Below are positions 7,180-15,732 of a DNA stretch of 64,000 nt, piece by piece. Within the stretch, counting starts at the first letter, position 1; each line of letters begins with the position of its first letter. The notes under the pieces were generated by a model. The model did not search any database and was not told the origin of the DNA. It saw only the letters and a program-made list of their open reading frames with translations. The position numbers and the translations under genes were made by a program. Origin of the DNA: Bradyrhizobium sp. SZCCT0231 (GTDB taxonomy: Bacteria > Pseudomonadota > Alphaproteobacteria > Rhizobiales > Xanthobacteraceae); the NCBI RefSeq assembly GCF_018130245.1, contig NZ_JAFCKP010000020.1, forward strand, positions 29,898 through 93,897, written 5' to 3'.

Positions 7180-9639
7180 CTAGAACGTCACCCGCATGCC
7201 GGCATAGAACGCGCGCGGCCTTGCCGGGCTGAGCGAGCGCGGGTCGGTGAACTCGGCGCCGCCATTGGTGAAGTTCGGCAGGGCCTCGCGGTCGAAGAAC
7301 TGGCCGTAGGTCGCGTAGCGCTTGTCGAACACGTTGTCGACGCGGCCGTAGAGCTGGATGTTCTTCGTCACCTGGTAGGAGGTGTGGAGATTGAACACCG
7401 TATAGGACGGCAGCTTCGCGAACTGATTCGACTCGTCGCCGACGAGATATTGGCTGGAGACGAACAGCGCGTTGCCGCCGACCTTCCAGACGTCGGTCAC
7501 GGCGTAATCGACGCCGACCTTGACGCGGTGGCGCGGGATCGCGGGGATCTGGTTGCCGGGCCTGACCTGGATGGTGTCGGTCGCCGGATCGGCAAACGGG
7601 CTCTCGGAGCCGAGCTCGAGCGGGTCAAGGTAGCGTGCGTCGACGAAGGCGTAGCTCGCCTGGAACTGTAGCGTGGGGGACTTGATGTTGACCTCCGCTT
7701 CCAGCCCCTGCCGCCGCGTCCTGCCGACATTGGTGAAATAGCCAAAGCCGGTCCGCCCGACAACGGGCACCGCTACGATGTCGTCATAGTTGGTGGCGCG
7801 GAAGCCGCCGACCTTCCAGCCGAGCGTGCCGATGTTCAGCTCCTTGGTGCCGCGAAAACCGGCCTCCACGGTCTTGGAGACGACCTGCTTCAACGGCGGA
7901 TCCGCGACCAGGAAGGCCGCGATGAGACAGGGCCTGGCGGGATCGGCGCAGCCGAGCTCGAGCGGCGTCGGCACGCGGTTGGCCTCGGAATAGCCGGCAT
8001 AGGCGGTCAATCCCGGCGTGATCCTGTAGGTGCCGCCGATCATCGGATTGAAGCGGGTATAGGTGTGATCGCCGTTCAGCGCAGTCCCGAGCTGGTCTTC
8101 GAGCGTGATCCGCGCCGCGTTGAAGCGGCCGCCACCGGTGATGGCGAAGGCGTCCGTGACGTTGAACGTGTCCATCGCGTAGAGGCCGTTATATTGATTG
8201 ACGGTCCGCAACGAGACGGGGCCGGCAACGGGATCTGCCGTGGGAGTCGCCCCCAGGAAAACACCGCTACCGCTGACGACGTAGTTCTCTCCCATCGAGC
8301 CGATCTCGGCGGTCGCGTTGTAACGCGTGACACTGGCGTCGTAGGTGGCGCCCATGACGAAGCGGTTGTCGTGCCCGAACAGCTGATCGGTGTTGGTGGC
8401 CTGCCCCGAAACGCCGAAGCTGGTCGAACGTATCGAGCCCCGATCGATTTCGCCGAGGATCGTTCCCGGAGCAAACGGGTTGGCAAGCTGCATGCCGTTC
8501 AAGCCGTTGGCAGGCGTGGTATCATCGTCGAAACACAGCAGCGCCGGATCGACGCACTCCTGCACGTCCGTCGGATTGCCGTCGACGATCTTCTGCTCGA
8601 ACCTGCGCACATGGGCGGCGCCTTCGAGCGTCCAGGTCGGCGTCGCGTCGACCTTGCCGGTCAGATTGAGATAGCCGACGCGATTGGAGGTGGTCTGCGG
8701 CGTGGTGTAAGTGGCGCCCCAATATTTGTCGAGGAGCTCGGCCGGAACGGTGGCGCTGGCGCCGAAATCGTTCTTGGCCACGCCCATATTGGCGTGGAAT
8801 TCGCTGTCGCCGGCCTTGTAGCCGACATCGCCGTAGAAGCGCCGCACGTCCGATTGGGAGAAATTGCGGAAGCCGTTGTCGTGCAGGCCTTCGAGCGCGC
8901 CGTAGACGGCGTAATTCCTGTCGACCTGCTTGCCCCATTGCGCCGAGCCCTGGATGCGGCCGAACGAGCCGCCCATCACGTCGAGCTCCGCGCCCTGATA
9001 GGTGAAGCCGTCCTTCATTTGCACGTTGATCGCGCCGCCCAGCGCGTTGAGGCCGAAGGCCGGGTTGTTGGTCACCAGCGTCACCGACCTGATCGCGGCA
9101 GTGGGGATCAGGTCCCAATTGACGGCGTCCGAGAATGCCTCGTTGATGCGGACGCCGTTCTGATACACCGCAAGCCCCTGCGGCGTGCCGGTGACGGGGG
9201 AGGCAACAAAGCCGCGGAACTCGACATCAGGTGTGAACGGATTGCCGGTGACCTCGCTGATATTGACGCCGGCGATGTTGTCGCGCAGGGCGTCGGTGAC
9301 GTTCAGCGAGCCCGTGCGCCTGATCTGGTTGGCATCGACGGCATTGATCGCCGACGGGACCTTGTCGACGTCGAGACCCCTGCCCGTGCCCGGCGAGGTC
9401 GGATAGACGTACATGCGTGTCCTGGGGCTGGCGGACGACGGCGCCCCCACGCGCGCGACCGGGCGCGCCGGCGCGATGCGCCTCGCCGCCGATGGCGGCG
9501 GTGCGGCCACCTCGACCGGCGGCAGATTCTGAACGTTGGTCTCTTCATCCTGCGCGGCCTCGGCGGGGCTCGCGAAAACCAGCCCGGTCGAAACTGAGGC
9601 CATCAACAAACGACGCTTGAACCGAAGACGCTTGCCCAT
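7180..9639 (-). CDS. lutH: TonB-dependent outer-membrane receptor, LutH-type
   Basis: An 819-residue outer-membrane receptor: signal peptide (LLMASVSTGLVFASPAEA), a Pro-rich linker, a plug domain (about residues 95-215, DKVPSAINAVDANQI to NALGGAINVQMKDG), then a 22-strand-type barrel ending in the aromatic MRVTF. Such receptors import scarce metal complexes using TonB energy. The call as a lanthanide-complex receptor rests on context: it lies next to the formaldehyde-response kinase and the Lut-type ABC genes, the arrangement known from Methylobacterium lut loci. The ATG at 9639 is preferred; upstream codons add an implausible Arg-rich leader. The DDD cluster near residue 385 and several acidic loops could be metal-complex contacts, untested. 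The direct ligand is not proven by sequence. Confidence 0.8.
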   Translation of the reverse strand: MGKRLRFKRRLLMASVSTGLVFASPAEAAQDEETNVQNLPPVEVAAPPPSAARRIAPARPVARVGAPSSASPRTRMYVYPTSPGTGRGLDVDKVPSAINAVDANQIRRTGSLNVTDALRDNIAGVNISEVTGNPFTPDVEFRGFVASPVTGTPQGLAVYQNGVRINEAFSDAVNWDLIPTAAIRSVTLVTNNPAFGLNALGGAINVQMKDGFTYQGAELDVMGGSFGRIQGSAQWGKQVDRNYAVYGALEGLHDNGFRNFSQSDVRRFYGDVGYKAGDSEFHANMGVAKNDFGASATVPAELLDKYWGATYTTPQTTSNRVGYLNLTGKVDATPTWTLEGAAHVRRFEQKIVDGNPTDVQECVDPALLCFDDDTTPANGLNGMQLANPFAPGTILGEIDRGSIRSTSFGVSGQATNTDQLFGHDNRFVMGATYDASVTRYNATAEIGSMGENYVVSGSGVFLGATPTADPVAGPVSLRTVNQYNGLYAMDTFNVTDAFAITGGGRFNAARITLEDQLGTALNGDHTYTRFNPMIGGTYRITPGLTAYAGYSEANRVPTPLELGCADPARPCLIAAFLVADPPLKQVVSKTVEAGFRGTKELNIGTLGWKVGGFRATNYDDIVAVPVVGRTGFGYFTNVGRTRRQGLEAEVNIKSPTLQFQASYAFVDARYLDPLELGSESPFADPATDTIQVRPGNQIPAIPRHRVKVGVDYAVTDVWKVGGNALFVSSQYLVGDESNQFAKLPSYTVFNLHTSYQVTKNIQLYGRVDNVFDKRYATYGQFFDREALPNFTNGGAEFTDPRSLSPARPRAFYAGMRVTF

Positions 9640-9758
9640 CCCTGCCTTCCCATCCGTCACCACCGGCCGTTTTGATTTTCGCCGTTTGGTCGAGAGGAGT
9701 GTAATCGGGGGCCGTTCGCGCGCCAGCCACAAAAGGTCGGGTCCTATCGACTCCCGTT

Positions 9759-9787
9759 TTCCCGACCAAATCGGGAATTTTTCCCGA
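9759..9787. promoter_or_regulatory. Triple TTCCCGA/TCGGGAA repeat between flhS and the TonB receptor gene
   Basis: TTCCCGA at 9759-9765, its inverse TCGGGAA at 9771-9777 and TTCCCGA again at 9781-9787 give two overlapping possible inverted repeats. The block lies 120-148 bases upstream of the receptor start. It could be an operator for metal-responsive control or a folded RNA switch. On the plus strand the first inverted repeat is followed by five T, but no plus-strand gene ends here. Confidence 0.45.
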
Positions 9788-9802
9788 TCGCCTCGGGCGC
9801 GG

Positions 9803-11161
9803 TCAGGCGGCCGCTGTCGGAATCAGCGCCTCCACGGTCAAGCCGGCATCGCCGGAGACAACATTGAGCGTGCCGCCCAGCGCCAGGATCCGCTCGCGCA
9901 TCCCGACGAGGCCGAAGCCGAGCTTCTGGCCCGGCTCCATGCCGCGGCCATTGTCGCTGACCCGCACCCGGGCGCAGCCGCGGCCATCGCCCGCTGCCTG
10001 CTCCACCGGCTCGATGACGACATTGACCGAAGTCGCGCCGGCGTGGCGGAAGACATTGGTGAGCGCCTCCTGCACGATACGATAAATGGTGAGATCGGCG
10101 GTCTCGCCGGTTGCGCCCAGCGCCGGCGAGATCACGGTCTCGATCGCGACGTCGGGATGCGACTCCCGCCACAGCCGCGACAGGGATTCGAGCGCCTGGC
10201 GCAGGCCGAGCTCGGCAAGGCCCACGGGCCGAAGGCGCTCCAGCACGCGGCGATTGAACTGCTGCAGTGCATTGATCTGCTCCAGCATGGCGCTGCCATG
10301 TTTTCGCACGGCATCCGCATTCGGGTCGCGTCCGTCCGCCTGCTTCGCCAGCGCGCTCGCATGCGCGCGCAGCGAGAACAAATAAGGCCCGAACTCGTCA
10401 TGGAGCTCGCGCGCGATCTCCTTGCGCTCGATGTCCTGAAGCGACACCGCACGCTCGGCAAGACGCCGCTTGTCCTCGACCGCCTCATGGAGCGTCGCGG
10501 CAAGGTGGTTGAGCTTGGTACAGATCGCGGCGAGTTCCGGCGCGCCGCCCGGCACAACACGGGCATCGTAATATCCGCCTTCGAGCTTCCCCATTGCCTC
10601 CGCCAGCGACTGGAGCGGTGCCAGCGCCCGGCCGACCACATTCATCATCAAGAGAAACAGCGCGAGCGCGATCACCGAGCCGACCTCGAGCTGGGTCACG
10701 ATGCCGTCCCAGATCTCGGCGATCTCGTCGTCGGGATGCGAGGTGATTACGAGTGAGCCGGGCTTGCCGCGGATCGAGACCGGCACGTTGACCGCGGTCT
10801 GTTCGGGATGAACCAGGCCGACGAACCAGGCCGGCGGGCCGCGCGTGTCGGCGTCGGCGTCAAGCCGGGGCGGCGTCAGCGGATGGCCTCCGGCGTCCCG
10901 AAGCGTGATGCTGACATGGCGCAGGCGGCTGAGATCGCGGGCGATCTGGTTCAGCCGCGCGTCCGGATCGGGCGCCTCGTTCAGGTCCGCCACGATCATC
11001 TCGATGAACTCTCGGGCAAGGCGGATCACGCTCTGGTCCTCGGCCTGCACGCGCGGCCCGGCTTCCGCGACCTGCCGGCCGATATTGACGGCAAGCCCGA
11101 GCGCCAGTAGCAGCGCCAACAGGAGGTTGATGCGTCCGCGCAAGGATAAATTTTGCCACAT
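9803..11161 (-). CDS. flhS: Sensor histidine kinase, FlhS-like (NarX/DegS type)
   Basis: A 452-residue membrane kinase. TM helices at about residues 12-27 and 160-180 flank a periplasmic sensor loop. A HAMP-like linker, the HisKA_3 phospho-acceptor (ERKEIARELHDEFGP, His near residue 255) and a GHKL ATPase (QEALTNVFRHAGA, VSDNGRGM, GFGLVGMRERI) follow. It is divergent from a LuxR-type response regulator. In Paracoccus the FlhS/FlhR pair controls formaldehyde and methanol oxidation genes. The nearby S-formylglutathione hydrolase, xoxF and formaldehyde dehydrogenase genes make that role likely here. The true signal is unknown. The start at 11161 puts the first hydrophobic helix close to the N-terminus. 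Confidence 0.8.
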   Translation of the reverse strand: MWQNLSLRGRINLLLALLLALGLAVNIGRQVAEAGPRVQAEDQSVIRLAREFIEMIVADLNEAPDPDARLNQIARDLSRLRHVSITLRDAGGHPLTPPRLDADADTRGPPAWFVGLVHPEQTAVNVPVSIRGKPGSLVITSHPDDEIAEIWDGIVTQLEVGSVIALALFLLMMNVVGRALAPLQSLAEAMGKLEGGYYDARVVPGGAPELAAICTKLNHLAATLHEAVEDKRRLAERAVSLQDIERKEIARELHDEFGPYLFSLRAHASALAKQADGRDPNADAVRKHGSAMLEQINALQQFNRRVLERLRPVGLAELGLRQALESLSRLWRESHPDVAIETVISPALGATGETADLTIYRIVQEALTNVFRHAGATSVNVVIEPVEQAAGDGRGCARVRVSDNGRGMEPGQKLGFGLVGMRERILALGGTLNVVSGDAGLTVEALIPTAAA

Positions 11162-11295
11162 TGGTATCGCCTGTGCCTCGCGAAGGATGCCCGCGCCTGT
11201 CCGATGACGTTGACAGAGACGAAGCGCCCGATATCTAATCGGAAGCGTACAGCAATCCCGGCCGGGTTGCATGAGGCCACATGAGACACACGCGT

Positions 11296-11332
11296 CTTGC
11301 CTGGCAGCCTCATGCGGCGCAGAACAGGCAAG
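11296..11332. promoter_or_regulatory. Inverted repeat in the flhR promoter region
   Basis: CTTGCCTG at 11296-11303 and its exact complement CAGGCAAG at 11325-11332 are separated by 21 bases, two helical turns. The right arm ends 37 bases before the flhR start. A direct autoregulatory site for the LuxR-type regulator is plausible but unproven. Confidence 0.4.
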
Positions 11333-11369
11333 TGCTATCAGGGGGAACGGGCTGTCGCGGGGAACGCCT

Positions 11370-11990
11370 ATGCGCATTCTGATCGTCGACGATCATCCCA
11401 TCGTCGCCTCCGGCTGCCGTGCCGTGTTGGCCGACGAGGGCGAGATCGAGATTTTGGAGGCCGCCGACGCCGAAGACGGCGAATGCGTCTTCATCGTTGA
11501 GCGCCCCGACCTCTGCATCATCGACATCAACCTGCCGACCGTCTCCGGCTTCGAGCTCGCGCGCCGCATCCTCGAGCGCGCGCCCGAGGCCCGCATCATC
11601 ATGTTCAGCATGAACGACGACCCGGCTTTCGCCGCGCGCGCGATCGAATGCGGCGCCAAGGGCTACGTCTCCAAGACGGGCGACCCCGACGACCTCGTCG
11701 AGGCGATCCGCGCCGTCGGAGGCGGCGGGACTTACCTTCCGACCGCGATCGCGCGCAGCATCGCCTTTGCGGGACCTGCGCTGGCGCAAAGCCCGCTGTC
11801 GAAGCTGAACGCTCGCGAGATGGAAATCCTGCGGCTGCTCAGCGCCGGCAAGAGCCTGTCGGAGATCGCCTGGCTGGTGCAGTCGTCTTACAAGACGGTG
11901 GCCAACACCTCCTCGATCATGCGACAGAAGCTCGGTGTGAAGACCTCGGTCGAGCTGGTCCGGCTGGCGATCGACAGCGGCGTCGCCTGA
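11370..11990 (+). CDS. flhR: LuxR/NarL-family response regulator, FlhR-like
   Basis: A 206-residue two-domain regulator. The receiver domain (residues 1-120) has the acidic pocket IVDDH, the phospho-acceptor Asp in CIIDINLP (about residue 53) and the conserved Lys in YVSKTGD. The C-terminal LuxR helix-turn-helix (about 140-200, LNAREMEILRLLSAGKSLSEIA) binds DNA. It is divergent from the sensor kinase and reads toward S-formylglutathione hydrolase 73 bases downstream. By analogy with Paracoccus FlhR it should activate C1-oxidation genes such as xoxF, flhA and fghA. The motif search in xoxF and pqqA upstream DNA described in the findings bears on this. Confidence 0.82.
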   Translation: MRILIVDDHPIVASGCRAVLADEGEIEILEAADAEDGECVFIVERPDLCIIDINLPTVSGFELARRILERAPEARIIMFSMNDDPAFAARAIECGAKGYVSKTGDPDDLVEAIRAVGGGGTYLPTAIARSIAFAGPALAQSPLSKLNAREMEILRLLSAGKSLSEIAWLVQSSYKTVANTSSIMRQKLGVKTSVELVRLAIDSGVA

Positions 11991-12063
11991 CACGCGCCGC
12001 CACGAATTCGGTCACACAAGCGTTGCAATGTTGATGTGGTTAGAAGCCACTGGAGCTTTGGGC

Positions 12064-12909
12064 ATGACGATTCAGACTGTCTCGACCAATAAATCCTACG
12101 GCGGCGTGCAGGGCGTGTATCGCCATGCGAGCCAGGCGACCGGAACCGACATGGTGTTCTCGGTCTATGTTCCGCCGCATGCGGACGGCGCCAGGCTGCC
12201 CGTGGTCTGGTACCTCTCCGGCCTCACCTGCACGCATGCCAACGTCACCGAGAAGGGCGAATTCCGCAAGGCCTGCGCCGAGCTCGGCCTGATCTTCGTC
12301 GCGCCCGACACCTCGCCGCGCGGGCCCGACGTGCCAGGCGACGCCAACAACGCCTATGATTTTGGTCTCGGCGCCGGTTTCTATGTCGATGCCACGCAAG
12401 AGCCGTTCGCGCGCAACTATCGCATGTGGAGCTATGTCACGGACGAGTTGCCCAAGCTCGTGGCGGAGAATTTTCCGGTCGATGCCAAGCGGCAATCGGT
12501 GATGGGACACTCGATGGGCGGCCACGGTGCGCTGACCGTGGCGCTGCGCAATCCGCACCGTTTTCGCGCGGCCAGTGCGTTTGCACCGATCGTGGCGCCC
12601 TCGCTCGTGCCCTGGGGCATCAAGGCGCTGACCGGCTATCTCGGGCCGAACAAGGATGCCTGGCGCAACCACGACACGGTGGCGCTAATCGAGGACGGCG
12701 CAAAATTCTCCGGCTTCCTGGTCGACGTCGGCGAGGCCGACAATTTCCTGAAGGAACAGCTCAAGCCGGAGCTGCTCGAAGCCGCCTGCACCAAGGCGGG
12801 CATCCCGCTGACGATGCGGCGGCAGGCGGGCTACGACCACAGCTATTATTTCATCTCGACCTTCATGAGCGATCATCTGCACTGGCACGCGGCAAGGTTG
12901 ACGGCGTGA
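12064..12909 (+). CDS. fghA: S-formylglutathione hydrolase
   Basis: A 281-residue esterase-D-family enzyme that hydrolyses S-formylglutathione to formate and glutathione, the second step of glutathione-dependent formaldehyde oxidation. The nucleophile elbow GHSMGGHGAL, the acid segment DVGEADNFL and the catalytic His in AGYDHSYYFIS are intact, and length matches the family. The first step (formaldehyde dehydrogenase) and the spontaneous-adduct enzyme Gfa are encoded 25 kb away, beside xoxF. The ATG at 12064 is in the expected position for the family; a longer frame from 12028 adds 12 unlikely residues. Confidence 0.93.
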   Translation: MTIQTVSTNKSYGGVQGVYRHASQATGTDMVFSVYVPPHADGARLPVVWYLSGLTCTHANVTEKGEFRKACAELGLIFVAPDTSPRGPDVPGDANNAYDFGLGAGFYVDATQEPFARNYRMWSYVTDELPKLVAENFPVDAKRQSVMGHSMGGHGALTVALRNPHRFRAASAFAPIVAPSLVPWGIKALTGYLGPNKDAWRNHDTVALIEDGAKFSGFLVDVGEADNFLKEQLKPELLEAACTKAGIPLTMRRQAGYDHSYYFISTFMSDHLHWHAARLTA

Positions 12910-12943
12910 TCCTCCCCCTCCAGGGAAGGGTGAAGAGCCCCTA

Positions 12944-13444
12944 TCACGGCTTGCCGTAGTTCGGCGCCAGCAGACGGTTGCGGATGAGGTATCTCATCGT
13001 TCGTGACCAGGATTCATCCGTGTTGCCGCGCATGTCGGCGCTGGCGGCGGCGATCATGTTGCCGGTCTTCACGTCGCGCAGATAGATGTTGAGATTGATG
13101 ATCAGGTTCGAGACCTTTTGCACGAGCCCAGTGATCTCCAAATCGGCGCCGAGCTGCCCGGCGAGCTTGAGATCACAGCCGCCGCAGGCCTGCAAATTGG
13201 CGTGACGGGCGGCGTCCCTGACCGGCGCGATGTCCAGCACCTGGAACCGGCCCGACTCCGCCAATTCCTTGCGCAGCTGCTCGCTGATGCGCTCCAGCCG
13301 CGCCTCTTCCGGCTTGGAGCCGTAGAACTCGCCGGGCAGGCTGGTGTCGATCAGCTCGAAATCGAACACCGCGAGCTTGGGCGGATCGGCGAGCGCGCCC
13401 GACCCCGTCACCAGCAAAGCCGCAAGACATATCAATGCTCGCAT
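12944..13444 (-). CDS. Exported protein of unknown function (DUF3280/DUF2380-like)
   Basis: A 166-residue protein with a clean signal peptide (MRALICLAALLVTGSGALA). The mature part starts with PKLAVFDFELIDTSLPGEFYG and has one cysteine pair (QACGGCD). It resembles the DUF3280/DUF2380 exported proteins found in PQQ alcohol-oxidation clusters, but the family label is from memory. It is convergent with fghA and divergent from the Lut-type binding protein. Its place inside the cluster fits one of the unassigned exported lut proteins. A role in metal or cofactor handling in the periplasm is inference. Confidence 0.7.
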   Translation of the reverse strand: MRALICLAALLVTGSGALADPPKLAVFDFELIDTSLPGEFYGSKPEEARLERISEQLRKELAESGRFQVLDIAPVRDAARHANLQACGGCDLKLAGQLGADLEITGLVQKVSNLIINLNIYLRDVKTGNMIAAASADMRGNTDESWSRTMRYLIRNRLLAPNYGKP

Positions 13445-13573
13445 GAGCGTGATTCCCGGCCTCGCGCGCGCAAGGACGAAATGCGGGGTTGCATGCCCTG
13501 ACAAATTGGTCATGCTTGAAGCAGAGACAATTCTTCACCGGCGGTCAAGCCGGGGAGATCGTCTGGAGGAAAC

Positions 13574-14755
13574 ATGATCCGATGGTTGGCCGGCCTGATC
13601 GGCTTTGGTCTTGCCGCGACGAGCGCGCTCGCGGCCGAGCCTGCCCTGATCGGCGTCGGCTATCTCGGCGTCGCTGCTACCCGATCGACGCTGTCGCTGG
13701 TCGAGCAGCCCGCGGAGAATGACGGCGTCGCCGGCGCCCGCCTCGCCATCGAGGACAACAACACCACCGGAAAATTCACGGGCCAGCGGTTTTCGCTGGA
13801 GGAGCGCCGCATCAAGGAAGGCGAGGACGTGGCGCAGGCCGCAACCGCGCTCGCCGAGAAGAACGGCTTCATCATCGCCGACCTGCCGGCCGATGCGCTC
13901 TTGAAGGTCGCCGACGCCCTGCGCGAGCGCGGCACGCTGCTGTTCAACGCCGGAGCGATCGACGAGCGGCTGCGCGAGGCCGATTGCCGTGCCAACGTCA
14001 TCCACACCGCGCCGACGCGGGCGATGCTGGCCGATGCGCTCGGCCAATACCTGGTGTGGAAGAAGTGGTCGCGCTGGCTTCTGGTGGTCGGCTCACACGA
14101 CGAGGACAAGCTGTTCGCCGATGCCCTCCGGCGCACCGCTACGCGGTTCGGCGCCAAGATCGTGCAGGAGCGCACGTTCGAGGACAAGGGCGGCGCGCGC
14201 CGTACCGACAGCGGCGTGACGCTGATCCAGCGCCAGATGCCTGTCTTCACGCAGCAGGCACCCGCCTATGACGTGCTGGTCGTCGCCGACGAGAGCGAGG
14301 TATTCGGCGGCTATTTGCCTTATCGCACCTGGGATCCGCGCCCGGTCGCGGGCTCGGCCGGCCTCGTGCCGCGCAGCTGGGACGCGGCGCAGGACCAGTG
14401 GGGCGCGATCCAGATGCAGAACCGCTTCTTCAAGCTGAATTCACGGCGCATGACCGCGCTCGACATGCAGGCCTGGACCGCGGTTCGCATGATTGGGGAA
14501 GCCACCTCGCGCACCAACTCCGGCGACGTCAGGAAGGTCACCGACTTCATCGAGGGCCCGGATTTCTCGGTCGCCGCCTTCAAGGGCACGCGGCTGACCT
14601 TGCGCGACTGGAATCTCCAGCTGCGCCAGCCCATCCTGCTGGTCGACGGCCGCATGGTGATTTCGGTGTCGCCGCAGGAGGGATTTCTGCACCAGGTCTC
14701 CGAGCTCGACACGCTCGGCTACGATCGTCCGGAGAGCAAATGCAAGTTGAAATGA
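13574..14755 (+). CDS. lutA: ABC transporter substrate-binding protein, PQQ-dependent alcohol dehydrogenase system (LutA-type)
   Basis: A 393-residue periplasmic binding protein with signal peptide (LIGFGLAATSALA), two alpha/beta lobes and a C-terminus ending CKLK. It matches the branched-chain-amino-acid-receptor-like family that always travels with a PQQ-associated ABC ATPase (TIGR03863 by recollection) and corresponds to lutA in Methylobacterium. It should capture a small ligand, possibly a lanthanide complex, in the periplasm. The beta-propeller, ATPase and permease genes follow with 4-base overlaps or near-contact, so this is one operon. The RBS GGAGG lies 6 bases before the ATG. Confidence 0.85.
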   Translation: MIRWLAGLIGFGLAATSALAAEPALIGVGYLGVAATRSTLSLVEQPAENDGVAGARLAIEDNNTTGKFTGQRFSLEERRIKEGEDVAQAATALAEKNGFIIADLPADALLKVADALRERGTLLFNAGAIDERLREADCRANVIHTAPTRAMLADALGQYLVWKKWSRWLLVVGSHDEDKLFADALRRTATRFGAKIVQERTFEDKGGARRTDSGVTLIQRQMPVFTQQAPAYDVLVVADESEVFGGYLPYRTWDPRPVAGSAGLVPRSWDAAQDQWGAIQMQNRFFKLNSRRMTALDMQAWTAVRMIGEATSRTNSGDVRKVTDFIEGPDFSVAAFKGTRLTLRDWNLQLRQPILLVDGRMVISVSPQEGFLHQVSELDTLGYDRPESKCKLK

Positions 14756-14763
14756 GGACGCAG

Positions 14764-15732
14764 ATGTTGCGCATGTGGCGTGTGGGGCTTTTCTCCGTAT
14801 TGACGCTGGCGGCAGCACCCGCGCACGCCTTCATCGCCTATGTCTCGAACGAGAAAAGCAACACGGTCTCGGTGATCGATACCGACAGCTGGACCGTGAC
14901 GAAAACCATCAGGGTCGGCCAGCGTCCGCGCGGCATCGATTTCACCCGCGACGGCAAGTTCGTGATGGTCGCGGTCGGCGACGACGACACGATCCAGGTG
15001 ATCGATGCCAAGACGCAAACCGTGGTGGACAGCCTGCCCTCCGGCCCCGACCCCGAGCTGTTCGCACAGGATGCCGCCGGCAAGATCCTCTACGTCGCCA
15101 ACGAGAACGACAACACGGTGACCGTGATCGACCTCGAGAAGCGCGCCCGCCTCGGCGACATCCAGGTCGGCGTCGAGCCCGAGGGCATGACCATCAGCCC
15201 GGACGGCAAGACGCTGATCAACACGTCCGAGACCACCAACATGGCGCATTTCATCGACACCTCGTCGCGCCAGATCGTCGCCAACGTGCTGGTCGATGCA
15301 CGCCCGCGCTTTGCCGAGTTCAAGCACGACTCTTCGGAGGTATGGGTGTCCTCGGAGATCGGAGGCACGGTCTCGATCATCGATCCCAGGAAGCACGAGG
15401 TGATCGGCAAGGTCACGTTCGAAATCCCGGGCCTGCGGAAAGAGGCGATCCAGCCGGTCGGCATCGGCATGACCAGGGACGACAAGACCGCCTTCATCGC
15501 GCTCGGCCCCGCCAATCGCATCGCCGTGGTCGACGTCGCCACCCGCAAGGTGACAAAATACCTGCTGGTCGGACAGCGCGTCTGGCACATGGCCTTCACG
15601 CCGGACGAAAAGTACCTGCTCACCACCAATGGCGTGTCGAACGACGTGTCCGTCATTGACGTCGCCGCGCAAAAGGTGATCAAGACCATTCAGGTGGGCG
15701 AACTGCCCTGGGGCGTCACGATCGCACCATGA
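14764..15732 (+). CDS. PQQ-associated YVTN beta-propeller protein
   Basis: A 322-residue exported protein: a short signal peptide (LFSVLTLAAAPAHA) then about seven beta-propeller blades, each with a YVTN-like motif (AYVSNEKSNTVSVIDT, LYVANENDNTVTVIDL, LTTNGVSNDVSVIDV). This is the PQQ-dependent-catabolism beta-propeller family (TIGR03866 by recollection), the counterpart of a lut-cluster exported protein. The blade loops contain many acidic residues that could bind metal. The start at 14764 has GAGGA 6 bases upstream; an ATG at 14752 that overlaps the lutA stop is the alternative. It overlaps the downstream ATPase gene by 4 bases. Confidence 0.85.
   Translation: MLRMWRVGLFSVLTLAAAPAHAFIAYVSNEKSNTVSVIDTDSWTVTKTIRVGQRPRGIDFTRDGKFVMVAVGDDDTIQVIDAKTQTVVDSLPSGPDPELFAQDAAGKILYVANENDNTVTVIDLEKRARLGDIQVGVEPEGMTISPDGKTLINTSETTNMAHFIDTSSRQIVANVLVDARPRFAEFKHDSSEVWVSSEIGGTVSIIDPRKHEVIGKVTFEIPGLRKEAIQPVGIGMTRDDKTAFIALGPANRIAVVDVATRKVTKYLLVGQRVWHMAFTPDEKYLLTTNGVSNDVSVIDVAAQKVIKTIQVGELPWGVTIAP

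Noticed and set aside
8065-9597. Plus-strand 510-residue frame antisense to the TonB receptor
   Set aside because: The TonB receptor on the other strand has clear signal, plug and barrel features; the antisense frame is an Arg/Val/Asp-rich shadow of high-GC coding DNA.
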